In this document: one piece after another, positions 18,524 to 29,924 of the stretch
Layout of the letters: the number at the start of each line of letters is the position of its first letter
Position numbering within the stretch: the stretch's first letter is position 1
NCBI RefSeq assembly: GCF_000760735.1
Contig: NZ_JMEX01000005.1
Coordinates: forward strand, 744,707 to 792,983
DNA length: 48,277 bases
Direction: 5' to 3'
Source: Rhodococcoides fascians A44A
GTDB lineage: Bacteria > Actinomycetota > Actinomycetes > Mycobacteriales > Mycobacteriaceae
The notes under the pieces: generated by a model
What the model saw: the letters and a program-made list of their open reading frames with translations, nothing else
Database searches by the model: none
Told to the model about the DNA's origin: nothing
Made by a program: the position numbers and the translations under genes

Positions 18524-19585
18524 CTACAGTCCCATTCGGGTCCCGAGCCAGTCCATTTCACGTTCCAGGGCCGGTGCCCACACATCCATGGAATGGCCGC
18601 CGGGAAGTTCGGAATACTGGACGGACAGCCCGTCCGCGGCGGCAGCGGCGAACAGTTCGCGAGTCTGAGGCTCGAACTCCGTGTCCTCGGAGCCGACGAC
18701 GAACGCGCCGGAGGAGTTCGGAAACGTCTTCTCGCGCAGCAGAGTCAGCGGAGTCCACTGGTCGAAACGTCGAGTCGACTCGGCGCTACCGTCTCCGAAC
18801 GCAGCGGTGATCGAGTCCTCGCGCGTGCCTCGGCGGGGTTCGTCCTCACCGGAGATGTCCAGAAACGTCGGGTAGATCCCCGGGGCGGTCAGAGCCGTTT
18901 GCACGGCGCAGGTGCCGCCGTAGGAGTAACCGCCGATTGCCCACGCGCTCGGATCCGTGTCCACCCGCATCGTGTGCCGTATCCATGCGGGCACGTCCAC
19001 CGACAGATACGTGGAGACGTTGCCCAGACGCGAGTCCATGCACATCGGGTTGGGAGTGGGCTCGCCCCATTCGTCGACGGAGCCCATGGGGTCGGACTCG
19101 CCCAGCGCGTCGGCCACCACCACGACGGGCGCACGGCCGTCGTGGGACGCTGCGTAGGTATCCATCGTGTCGGCCAGGTGTCCGCCGTCGATCCAGTCGA
19201 CGACATGACCCGGTTGGCCGGTCAGCAGGACGAGCACCGGCGGAACCGCGTCGCCGGGAGTTCCGTAGAACGGAGGGGTGTAGATCGCAGCCGGACGTGC
19301 ATGAAACCCGGAGGTCTCACCCGGAATCACCGCGCCCGTCACGGTGCCCCTGGGCGGATGCCCGAGTGCTGCCGCGAGCGTGGGCGTATGCCAGATCTGA
19401 GTGTTCAGCGCAGCGAGTACGCCGCAGACGAGTGCTGCGGACAACGGGATCAGCATCACACGTCGCCGCAACAGAATCCACCCCAGCGTGCACACCAGCG
19501 CCAGGACCAGAGCGGGCAGAATCACGGTGTCGATTCGAAGGTGCACGACACCCAGGGCGGCGTCGTGCACCGAACGAATCGTCAC
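18524..19585 (-). CDS. Membrane-tethered esterase D / antigen 85-type hydrolase
   Basis: 353 residues. Two or three hydrophobic segments in the first 65 residues (TVILPALVLALVCTLGWILL and MLIPLSAALVCGVLAALN) anchor the protein, followed by an extracytoplasmic alpha/beta-hydrolase of the esterase D superfamily. The nucleophile elbow is GGYSYGG (Ser221) and the probable His is in PGGHSMDVW near the C-terminus. Similar multi-helix esterases of mycolata are often annotated as mycolyltransferase-like, but the substrate cannot be read from sequence. The GTG start is only 5 nt after the gatA stop, so it is probably the third gene of gatC-gatA-esterase although functionally unrelated. It converges with the PF10081 gene. 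Confidence 0.83.
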   Translation of the reverse strand: MTIRSVHDAALGVVHLRIDTVILPALVLALVCTLGWILLRRRVMLIPLSAALVCGVLAALNTQIWHTPTLAAALGHPPRGTVTGAVIPGETSGFHARPAAIYTPPFYGTPGDAVPPVLVLLTGQPGHVVDWIDGGHLADTMDTYAASHDGRAPVVVVADALGESDPMGSVDEWGEPTPNPMCMDSRLGNVSTYLSVDVPAWIRHTMRVDTDPSAWAIGGYSYGGTCAVQTALTAPGIYPTFLDISGEDEPRRGTREDSITAAFGDGSAESTRRFDQWTPLTLLREKTFPNSSGAFVVGSEDTEFEPQTRELFAAAAADGLSVQYSELPGGHSMDVWAPALEREMDWLGTRMGL

Positions 19586-19590
19586 GTGGG

Positions 19591-21063
19591 TCAGCGCAGC
19601 GCGCCGCGCGCAGTCTCGTAGGCCGCGCCGATGCGGTACAGCCTGTCGTCGGCGAACGCCGGTGCCATGATCTGCAAACCGACGGGCAGTCCGTCCTCGG
19701 AGGCGAGACCCGACGGCACCGACATCGCGCAGTGACCGGCGAGGTTCGTCGGCAACGTGCAGAGGTCGTTGAGGTACATGGCAATCGGGTCGTCGACCTT
19801 GTCCCCCAGAGGGAACGCCGTCGTCGGAGTGGTCGGCGACACCAGCACGTCGACCTTCTCGTACGCGTTGTCGAAATCGCGAGCGATCAGAGTCCGCACC
19901 TTCAGCGCCTGACCGTAGTACTCGTCGTAGTACCCGGCGGACAGCGCGTAGGTGCCGATCATGATGCGGCGCTTCACTTCCGCGCCGAACCCTTCTGCGC
20001 GCGTGATCGCCATGACCTGCTCGGCACTGTGCTTACCGTCGTCGCCCGCACGAGCTCCGTAGCGCATGCCGTCGAACCGGGCGAGGTTGGAGGACACCTC
20101 CGAAGGGAGGATCAGGTAGTACGCCGCGAGCGCGTGAACGAAGTTGGGGCACGAGACCTCGACGACCTCCGCACCGAGCGACGTCAACGTCGCCACGGCG
20201 GCATCGAACGAGGAGATGACCCCGCTCTGATAGCTGTCGGAGTGCAGTTCCTTGACCACACCCACACGCACACCCTTCAGGTCGCCGCCCGCTCCTTCGC
20301 GGGCGGCGGCCACCACGGACGCCACCGAGGTGTCGACGGACGTCGAATCACGGGGGTCGTGACCGGCGATGACCTCGTGCAGAAGCGCGGTGTCCAACAC
20401 CGTGCGCCCGCAGGGCCCGCCCTGGTCGAGCGACGACGCACACGCGATCAGGCCGTACCTGGACACCGTGCCGTAGGTGGGCTTGGTGCCGACGGTGCCC
20501 GTCAACGCTGCAGGCTGGCGAATGGATCCACCGGTGTCGGTTCCGATCGCCAGCGGAGCCTGATGCGACGCCAGCGCGGCAGCACTGCCGCCGCCGGATC
20601 CACCGGGAATGCGTGTGGTGTCCCACGGGTTCTTGGTCGGACCGTACGCGGAGTTCTCCGTGGACGAACCCATCGCGAACTCGTCCATGTTCGTCTTGCC
20701 GAGCAGCGGAATTCCCGCCGACCGAAGTTTCGAGGTGACCGCCGCGTCGTACGGGGAGATCCAGCCCTCGAGCATCTTCGACGCACACGTCGTCGGCATG
20801 TCCGTGGTGGTGAACACGTCCTTCAGCGCCAGCGGCACACCGGCAAGTGCCGACGCCGGGGCCTCTCCCGCACCGATGGCCTCGTCGACCTCCTTGGCGG
20901 CAACCAATGCGGCGGCGCCCGACACGTGCAGGAACGCGTGGATGTCCCCGTCGACCTTGTCGATGCGGTCCAGATGAGCCTGAGTGACCTCGACGGCCGA
21001 TACCTCGCGCGCGTGAATCTTCGACGCCAGGTCGGACGCGTCGAGCGTGGTCAGGTCGGTCAT
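19591..21063 (-). CDS. gatA: Asp/Glu-tRNA amidotransferase subunit A
   Basis: GatA is the amidase-signature glutaminase of GatCAB, releasing ammonia from glutamine to amidate Glu-tRNA(Gln) or Asp-tRNA(Asn). 490 residues. The Ser-cisSer-Lys triad is visible: Lys81 in [12 protein letters not shown], cis-Ser156 in [16 protein letters not shown] and nucleophile Ser180 in [13 protein letters not shown]. The ATG overlaps the gatC stop by 4 nt (ATGA), a standard coupling. Length is normal. Confidence 0.97.
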   Translation of the reverse strand: MTDLTTLDASDLASKIHAREVSAVEVTQAHLDRIDKVDGDIHAFLHVSGAAALVAAKEVDEAIGAGEAPASALAGVPLALKDVFTTTDMPTTCASKMLEGWISPYDAAVTSKLRSAGIPLLGKTNMDEFAMGSSTENSAYGPTKNPWDTTRIPGGSGGGSAAALASHQAPLAIGTDTGGSIRQPAALTGTVGTKPTYGTVSRYGLIACASSLDQGGPCGRTVLDTALLHEVIAGHDPRDSTSVDTSVASVVAAAREGAGGDLKGVRVGVVKELHSDSYQSGVISSFDAAVATLTSLGAEVVEVSCPNFVHALAAYYLILPSEVSSNLARFDGMRYGARAGDDGKHSAEQVMAITRAEGFGAEVKRRIMIGTYALSAGYYDEYYGQALKVRTLIARDFDNAYEKVDVLVSPTTPTTAFPLGDKVDDPIAMYLNDLCTLPTNLAGHCAMSVPSGLASEDGLPVGLQIMAPAFADDRLYRIGAAYETARGALR

Positions 21064-21359
21064 TCGCTCTCTCCCAGAATCTGCGGCACTGCGAATCGAT
21101 CTTCTTCGGCGTTGGGAGCCTCGGCCAGAGCCTGCTCGGGCGTCAGGCCAGGGACGATCACGTCCGGGCGCGTGACATTGGTGATCGCACTCGGATTGGC
21201 CGTCGGCGTCACATCGTCCGCAGCCACCTCGGCCACTGCCTTCACATGGTGAAGAATCGAATCCAGCTGGCCGGCGAACTCGTCCAACTCGGCTTCGCTG
21301 AGCGCAAGCCGAGACAGCCGGGCGAGGTGAGCCACCTCGTCGCGGGAGATATCAGGCAC
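21060..21359 (-). CDS. gatC: Asp/Glu-tRNA amidotransferase subunit C
   Basis: Small stabilising subunit of GatCAB that wraps the GatA-GatB interface. 99 residues from GTG 21359, with AAAGGGG eight bases upstream. The family pattern is clear: [20 protein letters not shown] at the N-terminus, then [15 protein letters not shown] and the C-terminal [10 protein letters not shown]. The longer in-frame opening to 21449 has no family similarity and lacks a ribosome-binding site. First gene of gatC-gatA-esterase. Confidence 0.95.
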   Translation of the reverse strand: MPDISRDEVAHLARLSRLALSEAELDEFAGQLDSILHHVKAVAEVAADDVTPTANPSAITNVTRPDVIVPGLTPEQALAEAPNAEEDRFAVPQILGESE

Positions 21360-21438
21360 CGCGTAGACCCCTTTCACACATATGACGACGCACCGCGAAA
21401 AACACGCGGCCGCCGTCAACCTTATCGGGGCCCTCGTC

Positions 21439-21537
21439 GCTGCCTCCACTCCCGGTTGGCTGGGTCATTCCTGCAGGCTCCACTCCCGGTTGGCTGGGTC
21501 ATTCCTGCAGGCTCCACTCCCGGCTAACTCGGTCCCA
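21439..21537. repeat. 34-bp tandem repeat (copy set A)
   Basis: Two full 34-bp copies (21439-21472 and 21473-21506, the first with two changed bases) and a diverging third in the 302-bp divergent gap between gatC and the ACT gene. The unit has the core GGGTCATTCCTGCAGGCTCC followed by ACTCC, then a more variable stretch. The same core, in the opposite orientation, builds the array at 36361-36528. Apart from the repeat, this gap holds the gatC upstream region and, at its right end, the promoter side of the ACT gene; I see no other gene in it. Confidence 0.9.
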
Positions 21538-21661
21538 CCCAGATGTCGCGAAGGTCACGGCCGGTGCGGCAGTTGCGCCCCGAGAGGCCGACAGTGCGAG
21601 GATGGCTCGCGGTGTTTCACCCACGAAGTTCTGTCATCTCTCGTAAGCGAAAGGGCGCGAC

Positions 21662-22312
21662 ATGTCCTACCTGCTCCGCGTTCAGCTCCCCGACCGACCG
21701 GGCAGCCTCGGCTCGCTCGCCGTCGCGCTGGGTTCTGTCGGTGCGGACATTCTGTCGCTCGACGTCATCGAACGCGGCGACGGTTACGCCGTCGACGACC
21801 TCGTCGTGGACGTACCGCCCGGCGCCCTGCCCGACACGCTGATCACCGCCGCCGAGAATCTGACCGACGTTCGGGTCGACTCCATCCGGCCGTACACCGG
21901 TGTGCTCGACACCCATCGTGAACTGGAGTTGATCGACCGGGTGGCCGCGGCGACCGACGACAGGCTGCAGGTGCTGGTCGATGGAGCACCGCGGGTACTG
22001 CGGGTCGGCTGGAGCGTCGTGGTAGCGACAGGTCCGCACGGGGCCTACCGCGTCGTGGGCAGCTCGGGTGCACCGGAGACACACGCAACAGACATGCCGT
22101 GGATGCCGTTGGCACACCCGGCTTCCCTCGACGGTGACGCCGAGTGGGTGCCGCAGGTATGGCGCGACATGGACACGAAGATCGCCGCGGCGCCGCTCGG
22201 CGCCTCCGGGACGGTCTTGATGCTCGGGCGCCCGGGAGGACCGGACTTCCGTCCCTCCGAGGTCGCGCGGCTCGGCTACCTCGCAGGTATCGTCGCCACC
22301 GTTCTCGGCTGA
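21662..22312 (+). CDS. ACT-domain protein of unknown function
   Basis: 216 residues. The N-terminal ~75 residues are an ACT domain: YLLRVQLPDRPGSLGSLAVA, then GADILSLDVIERGDGYAVDD. The remainder, about 130 residues, ends in a short segment resembling the tail of a GAF-like fold (FRPSEVARLGYLAGIVATVL). ACT domains bind amino acids or related small molecules, so a regulatory role is likely, but partner and ligand are unknown. Placement matches Rv3013 of M. tuberculosis, between gatC and ligA. The ATG is preceded by a weak purine stretch (AAGCGAAAGGGCG). It ends one base from the convergent ligA stop. Confidence 0.85.
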   Translation: MSYLLRVQLPDRPGSLGSLAVALGSVGADILSLDVIERGDGYAVDDLVVDVPPGALPDTLITAAENLTDVRVDSIRPYTGVLDTHRELELIDRVAAATDDRLQVLVDGAPRVLRVGWSVVVATGPHGAYRVVGSSGAPETHATDMPWMPLAHPASLDGDAEWVPQVWRDMDTKIAAAPLGASGTVLMLGRPGGPDFRPSEVARLGYLAGIVATVLG

Positions 22313-22313
22313 G

Positions 22314-24509
<2,196 letters not shown>

Positions 24510-24540
24510 TTAACGGACCCCACCGACACTCGAGACGCTG

Positions 24541-25560
24541 CTAGAGCGAGTCGGGTGCGTCCTGAAAGGCGTCCGCGACATTGCCCGCCAGTTCGAGCGC
24601 CTGCCTGGCCCACTCCGGCGTCGCCCCGGCCAACCCACACGCGGGAGTGACCGACACCTGAGTCGACAGAACGGACCGCGGAAATCCGAGCCGGTCGACG
24701 AGTGTCACCGCGGGTGCCGCGACCTCACGCCACGTCGGCACCTTCTCCGGCCGCACCGCAGGCACGAGGCCGAGCATGATCGTCTTGCCCGCCTGAAGAA
24801 ACTCTCCGATGCCGTCGAGGTCACGTGCGCCGAGCTGCGCCACGTCGAGTGCAGCGGCCTCCGCGGCGCTTCGGCGCAGCAGGTCCAACGGCACGTCCGC
24901 ACCGCAACAATGCACGGCGGTAGGCACTCCGACCCCGCGCAGCACGGAGTCGATCAGATCCAACGCCTCGGGCTCCGGTACGGCCCGCACCGGATCGAGT
25001 CTGGTCACCCCCGACAGCGAACCAGCAAGAACTGCAGGCAAACTCGGCTCGTCGAGTTGCACCACGACATCGACACCCAGCCGTGACCGAAGCTCGGCGC
25101 ACTGCTGCCGCAAGCCCTCGGTCAACGAACCCGCGAAGTCGCGAACCGCGCCCCGGTCGGTCAACACTCGGTGCGCACTGCGCAGCTCGACCTGGGCCGC
25201 CATCGTGAACGGACCTGCAGCCTGCACCTTCAACACGTGATGGGTCGCGGCGAAGCCACCCGTCTCCCAGAGTTCTTCGAGAACGTCGAGATCCTCGTGC
25301 AACAGATCTTCGGCGCGGCGACCCGTCAGAGACTTGCGCTGCGACACGCGGTAACCCGACGTGCGCACGTCGAGTTCGATGTCCACCATCAACGCGCCTG
25401 TCCTGCCGATGGTGTCCGCACCGAGTCCACGAGCCGGTAGCTCGACGATGTGCGGCAGTGCAGGCAGCTCACCGAGAACGATCGAGGACGCCTCTCGAAC
25501 GTCGGTGCCGGGCCACGACCCGATGCCCGTCGCCAGCGCCCCGAAGACGCTGGCGCTCAC
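24541..25560 (-). CDS. Stand-alone MetE-like (cobalamin-independent methionine synthase) catalytic domain
   Basis: 339 residues, about the size of the C-terminal zinc/catalytic half of MetE without the N-terminal barrel. Candidate zinc ligands resemble the MetE set: His and Cys in [10 protein letters not shown] and a later Cys in TPACGLAG; the acidic ligand is not certain. N-terminus [20 protein letters not shown] is typical of the actinobacterial family (M. tuberculosis Rv3015c by position). It may transfer a methyl group to homocysteine or another thiol, but lacking the folate-binding half it probably uses a different methyl donor. The GTG overlaps the mnmA stop, tying it to a cysteine desulfurase - mnmA operon of sulfur metabolism. 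Confidence 0.8.
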   Translation of the reverse strand: MSASVFGALATGIGSWPGTDVREASSIVLGELPALPHIVELPARGLGADTIGRTGALMVDIELDVRTSGYRVSQRKSLTGRRAEDLLHEDLDVLEELWETGGFAATHHVLKVQAAGPFTMAAQVELRSAHRVLTDRGAVRDFAGSLTEGLRQQCAELRSRLGVDVVVQLDEPSLPAVLAGSLSGVTRLDPVRAVPEPEALDLIDSVLRGVGVPTAVHCCGADVPLDLLRRSAAEAAALDVAQLGARDLDGIGEFLQAGKTIMLGLVPAVRPEKVPTWREVAAPAVTLVDRLGFPRSVLSTQVSVTPACGLAGATPEWARQALELAGNVADAFQDAPDSL

Positions 25561-26648
25561 TCGCTCTCGGAACGAGTGCCGGCAATGGTGGAACTGCCGA
25601 TGACGATGTCGCCCTGGACGTCGCGGCGATACAACACAGCCGCTTGTCCCTTCGCCACTCCGGTCAGTGCACTGCGAAGCTGAATGTCCACTCCACCGTC
25701 GGCGGTTGCTTCCGCAACTGCTTCGGTGAGCCCACCGTGCGCGCGAACCTGCACGACACATTCGATCGGCCCCGTGGGTGCGACACCATCCGTCCAGATC
25801 GCACGGTCGCCGGTGATTCCCCACACGTCGAGGCGAGTAGCGGACCCGACGATGACGTTGCCGCTGTCCGGCTCGATAGCGGTGACGTACCGAGGCTTTC
25901 CATCCGCGGCAGGCCCGGACACGCCGAGCCCCTTGCGTTGACCGATCGTGAAGCCGTGCACACCCTCGTGGTCCGCCAGTTCCGCCCCCGTGTCAGCGTC
26001 GACGACCTTGCCGGGACGGATACCGATCTTCGCGCCGAGGAACGCACGCGTGTCACCCGACGGGATGAAGCAGATGTCGTGACTGTCCGGCTTGTCCGCC
26101 ACCGCGAGTCCGCGTGCCGCGGCTTCCTCGCGGATCTCGGACTTGGGGGTGTCCCCGATGGGGAACATCGCCCGGGAAAGCTGATTGTGCGTCAGAACCG
26201 CCAACACGTAGGACTGGTCCTTGTCGGCGTCGACGGCACGGCGCAACACGCCGTCGTGCAGCTGGGCGTAGTGCCCCGTGGCCACGGCGTCGAATCCGAG
26301 GGCGAGCGCACGGTCGGCGAGCGCGGAGAACTTGATCTTCTCGTTGCACCGCAGGCACGGATTGGGCGTCTCGCCCGCAGCGTACGACTCGACGAAGTCG
26401 TCGATGACGTCTTCCTTGAATCGGTCGGCGAAGTCCCACACGTAGAACGGGATCCCCAGCACGTCCGCGGCTCGGCGCGCATCCCCGGCGTCTTCCTTGG
26501 AGCAGCAACCGCGGGAACCGGTGCGCAAGGTCCCGGGCTCGGTCGACAGTGCGAGATGGACGCCGACGACGTCATGGCCCTCGTCGACTGCGCGGGCAGC
26601 CGCCACTGCCGAATCCACTCCGCCGCTCATTGCAGCCAGTACACGCAT
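25557..26648 (-). CDS. mnmA: tRNA-specific 2-thiouridylase
   Basis: MnmA inserts sulfur at C2 of wobble uridine 34 in tRNA-Lys, -Glu and -Gln, using ATP and a persulfide. 363 residues from ATG 26648 ([20 protein letters not shown], the PP-loop SGGVDS). The catalytic Cys pair appears as the first Cys in [16 protein letters not shown] and the second in [16 protein letters not shown]. The C-terminal beta-barrel is present ([11 protein letters not shown]). A three-base overlap with the upstream cysteine desulfurase stop puts the sulfur donor and tRNA thiolase in one operon. Length is normal. Confidence 0.97.
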   Translation of the reverse strand: MRVLAAMSGGVDSAVAAARAVDEGHDVVGVHLALSTEPGTLRTGSRGCCSKEDAGDARRAADVLGIPFYVWDFADRFKEDVIDDFVESYAAGETPNPCLRCNEKIKFSALADRALALGFDAVATGHYAQLHDGVLRRAVDADKDQSYVLAVLTHNQLSRAMFPIGDTPKSEIREEAAARGLAVADKPDSHDICFIPSGDTRAFLGAKIGIRPGKVVDADTGAELADHEGVHGFTIGQRKGLGVSGPAADGKPRYVTAIEPDSGNVIVGSATRLDVWGITGDRAIWTDGVAPTGPIECVVQVRAHGGLTEAVAEATADGGVDIQLRSALTGVAKGQAAVLYRRDVQGDIVIGSSTIAGTRSESE

Positions 26649-27886
26649 CAGCGCTGTCCTCCCCGAGCTCCTACGCTCGCCAATCCCGCTGCGCGGGCTC
26701 GTTCGATTACTTGCGGCAACGCTGCCAGCAGTGCGTCCACGTCGTTGTCGGTCGATTCCGGTCCGAGCGAGAAACGCAGCGATCCACGGGCGATCGACGG
26801 ATCCGCGCCCATCGCGATCAACACGTGACTGGCGCTGGCCACACCGGCGGTGCAGGCGGACCCCGTCGAACATTCTATGCCCGCCGCATCCAGCAGCATC
26901 AGCAGGGAATCTCCCTCGCAGCCGGGGAAGGTGAAGTGGGCGATACCCGGTAGCCGTCGATCGTCGATCGGGCCGTTGACGATCACCTCCGGATCGATCG
27001 CACGCACGCCCCTGACCATCTTCTCGCGCAACCGCTCCGCATTCGCATGACGGGTGTCGAGGTGGGCGACGGTGTCCTCGAGCGCCGCGGCCATCGCGAC
27101 GACCGACGCGGTGTCGTGCGTACCGGATCGGACGTCACGCTCGTGGCCGCCTCCGTGCAACAGCGGGACACACGCCGTCGTGCGTCCCAGCAGCAGGGCA
27201 CCGACGCCCTGAGGTCCGCCGAACTTGTGCGCAGCGACACTCATGGCGGACAGGCCGCTGGCGCCGAAATCGACGCGCAGGTGCGGGATGGCCTGAATCG
27301 CGTCGCTGTGCATCGGCACGTCGTACTCCCGAGCGATCGCGGACAGCTCGGCAATCGGCATGATCGTGCCGACTTCGTTGTTCGCCCACATGATGGTCAC
27401 CAACGCAGTCCGATCCGCCCCGACGGCCAGCTCCGCACGGAGGGTGTCCGGGTGGACTCGGCCCCGAGAATCGACCTCGAGCCAGGTGACCTCTGCGCCC
27501 TCGTGGTCAGCGAGCCACTCGACTGCGTCGAGGACCGCATGATGCTCGACGGCGCTGGCGATGATTCTGGTCTTCGACGGATCCGCATCACGGCGAGCCG
27601 CGAAGATCCCCTTCACCGCGAGGTTGTCGCTCTCCGTTCCCCCTGAGGTGAAGATCACCTCGGACGGGCGCGCTCCGAGGTGTTCGGCGATCGATTCCCT
27701 CGACTCCTCGACCCTCCGGCGGGCGGCCCTGCCGGATCCGTGCAGCGAGGACGCATTCCCGACGGTGGCGAACACTGCCGTCATCGCTTCGATGGACGCG
27801 CGGGACATGGGCGTCGTCGCAGCATGATCGAGGTACACGGGTGCACTCGCGCGGGGGGCAGCAGCCGAACTGCGGGCAGAAGGCAT
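26648..27886 (-). CDS. Cysteine desulfurase (IscS/NifS family)
   Basis: PLP enzyme that removes sulfur from cysteine as a protein persulfide. 412 residues from ATG 27886; the conserved fold begins [19 protein letters not shown]. The PLP Lys is Lys221 in [15 protein letters not shown], the PLP-stacking His lies in [12 protein letters not shown], and the active Cys loop is [12 protein letters not shown], a class I (IscS/NifS-like) layout. No Fe-S assembly genes are adjacent; mnmA follows with overlap, so tRNA thiolation is its clearest task here, as with Rv3025c (IscS). A TATCCT box nine bases before the ATG suggests a leaderless or nearly leaderless mRNA, with a palindrome in the spacer region. 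Confidence 0.95.
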   Translation of the reverse strand: MPSARSSAAAPRASAPVYLDHAATTPMSRASIEAMTAVFATVGNASSLHGSGRAARRRVEESRESIAEHLGARPSEVIFTSGGTESDNLAVKGIFAARRDADPSKTRIIASAVEHHAVLDAVEWLADHEGAEVTWLEVDSRGRVHPDTLRAELAVGADRTALVTIMWANNEVGTIMPIAELSAIAREYDVPMHSDAIQAIPHLRVDFGASGLSAMSVAAHKFGGPQGVGALLLGRTTACVPLLHGGGHERDVRSGTHDTASVVAMAAALEDTVAHLDTRHANAERLREKMVRGVRAIDPEVIVNGPIDDRRLPGIAHFTFPGCEGDSLLMLLDAAGIECSTGSACTAGVASASHVLIAMGADPSIARGSLRFSLGPESTDNDVDALLAALPQVIERARAAGLASVGARGGQR

Positions 27887-27895
27887 AACGCGTCC

Positions 27896-27916
27896 AGGAT
27901 AGCCGGTGATCACCGG
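27896..27916 (-). promoter_or_regulatory. Palindrome overlapping the cysteine desulfurase promoter
   Basis: CCGGTGATCACCGG (27903-27916) is a perfect 14-bp palindrome directly upstream of TATCCT (27896-27901 on the minus strand), the likely -10 box of the desulfurase gene. It would therefore occupy the -10/-35 spacer, a typical repressor-operator position. No regulator gene is adjacent. Confidence 0.45.
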
Positions 27917-27922
27917 TGACCC

Positions 27923-27995
27923 TCGCACCCGTGACACCCCCCACCCGTGACACCTGCCCCCGTCACACCTGCCCAGCCGCGACACCCGTCCAGCC
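27923..27995. repeat. Degenerate C-rich repeats
   Basis: About four imperfect copies of a 17-18 bp motif near ACCCGTGACACCTGCCCC lie between the cysteine desulfurase promoter and the acyltransferase stop. Spacing and sequence drift between copies. No gene is seen here. Confidence 0.5.
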
Positions 27996-28006
27996 GAGGT
28001 TCCTGC

Positions 28007-28948
28007 TCAGCGGTGCGCGGGGCGCTCCGGGGCTCGGACGACGTCGAGGGTGACGACATCGTGCACGGTCGGGTCGAGCCGATCGCCGGATCGCGCCGCC
28101 GCCTCGCACCGCCTCGCGAGATCCCGACGATCGGAGCCCGGCGCCTCGGGAGCGGTCAGTTCCACGCGCGCGACGACTCCTTTCAGCCGCAGGATCCGGC
28201 CGATCGACTGACCGATGGTCTCGTCGCCGACGAAGCACGTCGCCGTCGTACGAGCAGAATTTCCGTCTACGTACGCGAGCCGGACCGGCTGCACCCAGGT
28301 CTCGGTGTCGATCGCGGCCTGGAACATCGCAGGCCGGAACGAGCCGTACGCCTGTCCGCACCAGGTCGTCGCTTCCGGGAACACCACGACCGTTCCACCG
28401 CCACGCAGCCTGTCCGCAACCTGGTCGACGGTCCCCGGGAGCGCACGCAGTTTCTGCCGGTGAATGGGAAGCACCTTCATTGCCCTGGCCAACAGGCCCA
28501 GTACCGGCCACTCGATCAGGTCGCCGCGGGCGACGAACGTCGCCGGTCGCAGTGCCGTCAGGACCAGTACGTCCGTCCAGGAAATGTGTCCGGCCACGAC
28601 GAGCGCGCCGTGTTCGGTACGGGAGCGTTCCCGATCCGACCGCGGGTCGTGGACGCAGAGCCCGATACCGACGGCGAACAGCAACATCCGCGCACCGAAT
28701 CGAGTGACGCGCCTGCGCAGTCGGGGTGAGACCACACCGACGGCGATCAGTACCGGAAGTAGCGCGACCGCGAACAGCGCGACCAGAATGCGCAGTGCGA
28801 CCACCACCGAACCCACGGTTGCGCTCCCGCGCGCGATGCAGCCGTCTCCGCACGGGCTGGACGGCATCCACGCATGATCCACCACCTGTTCCGTCACGGC
28901 CGATTCGGCCGCGCGGCCGGACGAGTCGACGATGTTCGACGCGGTCAT
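28007..28948 (-). CDS. 1-acylglycerol-3-phosphate O-acyltransferase-like protein (OlsA/PlsC type)
   Basis: 313 residues from ATG 28948. After a short polar N-terminus with two nearby Cys (SPCGDGCIARG) come hydrophobic helices (VALRILVALFAVALLPVLIAV). The PlsC domain has the HX4D motif HISWTD, the substrate-binding VFPEATTWCG block and PVRLAYVDG. The start overlaps the upstream N-acyltransferase stop (ATGA). That pairing, an OlsB-like N-acyltransferase followed by an OlsA-like O-acyltransferase, is the arrangement of ornithine-lipid synthesis: this enzyme would O-acylate lyso-ornithine lipid in the membrane. Plain lysophosphatidate acylation is the alternative. Position matches Rv3026c. Confidence 0.85.
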   Translation of the reverse strand: MTASNIVDSSGRAAESAVTEQVVDHAWMPSSPCGDGCIARGSATVGSVVVALRILVALFAVALLPVLIAVGVVSPRLRRRVTRFGARMLLFAVGIGLCVHDPRSDRERSRTEHGALVVAGHISWTDVLVLTALRPATFVARGDLIEWPVLGLLARAMKVLPIHRQKLRALPGTVDQVADRLRGGGTVVVFPEATTWCGQAYGSFRPAMFQAAIDTETWVQPVRLAYVDGNSARTTATCFVGDETIGQSIGRILRLKGVVARVELTAPEAPGSDRRDLARRCEAAARSGDRLDPTVHDVVTLDVVRAPERPAHR

Positions 28949-29790
28949 CCCTGTCCCCTCGTCTCGTAGGTGTTGGCCGCGCTCCTCAACCGGTCCAGGT
29001 ACCGAGTGTTGGCATCGCTCAGCCCGAGCAGTGCGACGAAATCCGCGACACCGAAGTCGGGGTCGTGCGACGGTTCTCCGCACACCACCGCGTTCAGTCG
29101 CAGGTATCCGCGAAGCAGCGGAGGGATCGATGTGCGAGCAGGGGCCACGATCTCGTCGAGACCGCGGCCGTCGACCACGACGGGGTTACGTGGGATCACG
29201 CGGCGGTCGGGTGCCGATCCATGCTTGTCCAGCAGGAAGTCGCGGACGCCTCGGACGTTCGCCCCCGGAACGTCGTCGGCGGACGCCTGCATGGGTACCG
29301 ATACGCATCCCATGACCCATTCGAGGCCGGTCACTTCGAGGTAGTGCAGGATTCCAGCCCACATGAGTCCGAGGACGGAGCCGGATCGATGCTCGGGCCG
29401 CACGACGGCGCGTCCCATCTCGACTACCGAGGATGCGGACGGATTCAGGGCTGTGAGATCGAATTCCGTTGCGGTGTAGTAACCCCCGGCTGCGATGGCG
29501 GCGTCGGGAGTGAGCATGCGGTAGCAACCGACGAAGTCGTCGGTTGTGTTGTCGCGGACGAGAAGATGGTCGCAGAATTCGTCGAAGCGGTCGGCGTCGC
29601 GGCCGCTGGGATCTCGGGGGATGTCGTATCCGGGTTCGGACGCGAACACGTCGTAGCGGAGTTTCTGAGCGGCGTCGCGATGATCTCGGTCGGTGGACAG
29701 GACGAGCGAATAGCGGTCGGCGGCGGCTCGGCCCTTCGTGGCCGTCTCGGGCACGGACGATGCACGCGAGTTCATGACTGAAGTGGTCAT
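28945..29790 (-). CDS. GNAT/hemolysin-like N-acyltransferase, probable ornithine-ACP N-acyltransferase (OlsB-like)
   Basis: 281 residues. The central region fits the OlsB/hemolysin-type acetyltransferase family: AAQKLRYDVFASEPGYDIP with the conserved RYxVF-type start, DEFCDHLLVRDN, VGCYRML, and VEMGRAVVRPEHRSGSVLGL. OlsB transfers a 3-hydroxyacyl chain from ACP to the alpha-amino group of ornithine to make lyso-ornithine lipid. The assignment to ornithine is inference from family and the coupled PlsC gene; the acceptor cannot be read from sequence. ATG start; first gene of the two-gene operon. Corresponds by position to Rv3027c. Confidence 0.8.
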   Translation of the reverse strand: MTTSVMNSRASSVPETATKGRAAADRYSLVLSTDRDHRDAAQKLRYDVFASEPGYDIPRDPSGRDADRFDEFCDHLLVRDNTTDDFVGCYRMLTPDAAIAAGGYYTATEFDLTALNPSASSVVEMGRAVVRPEHRSGSVLGLMWAGILHYLEVTGLEWVMGCVSVPMQASADDVPGANVRGVRDFLLDKHGSAPDRRVIPRNPVVVDGRGLDEIVAPARTSIPPLLRGYLRLNAVVCGEPSHDPDFGVADFVALLGLSDANTRYLDRLRSAANTYETRGQG

Positions 29791-29869
29791 GCAAGTTGTC
29801 TAACGAGCCGCGGCCACGTCAGCGCATCAGGTGGGTAACGTGTCCGAACACGTTGCGTGAACGACAGAA

Positions 29870-29905
29870 ACGCCCCCACCCCCCGAAACGGGGAGGCGGG
29901 GGCGT
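29870..29905. terminator. Strong GC-rich hairpin after etfA
   Basis: Long inverted repeat, ACGCCCCCACC-CCCC paired with GGGG-AGGCGGGGGCGT around GAAA, with a single mismatch region; a short T-rich stretch (TTTCTG) follows on the minus strand. It lies 19 nt past the etfA stop and separates etfBA from the acyltransferase operon. Confidence 0.8.
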
Positions 29906-29924
29906 GTCGTCTGTCCGGGCGAGA

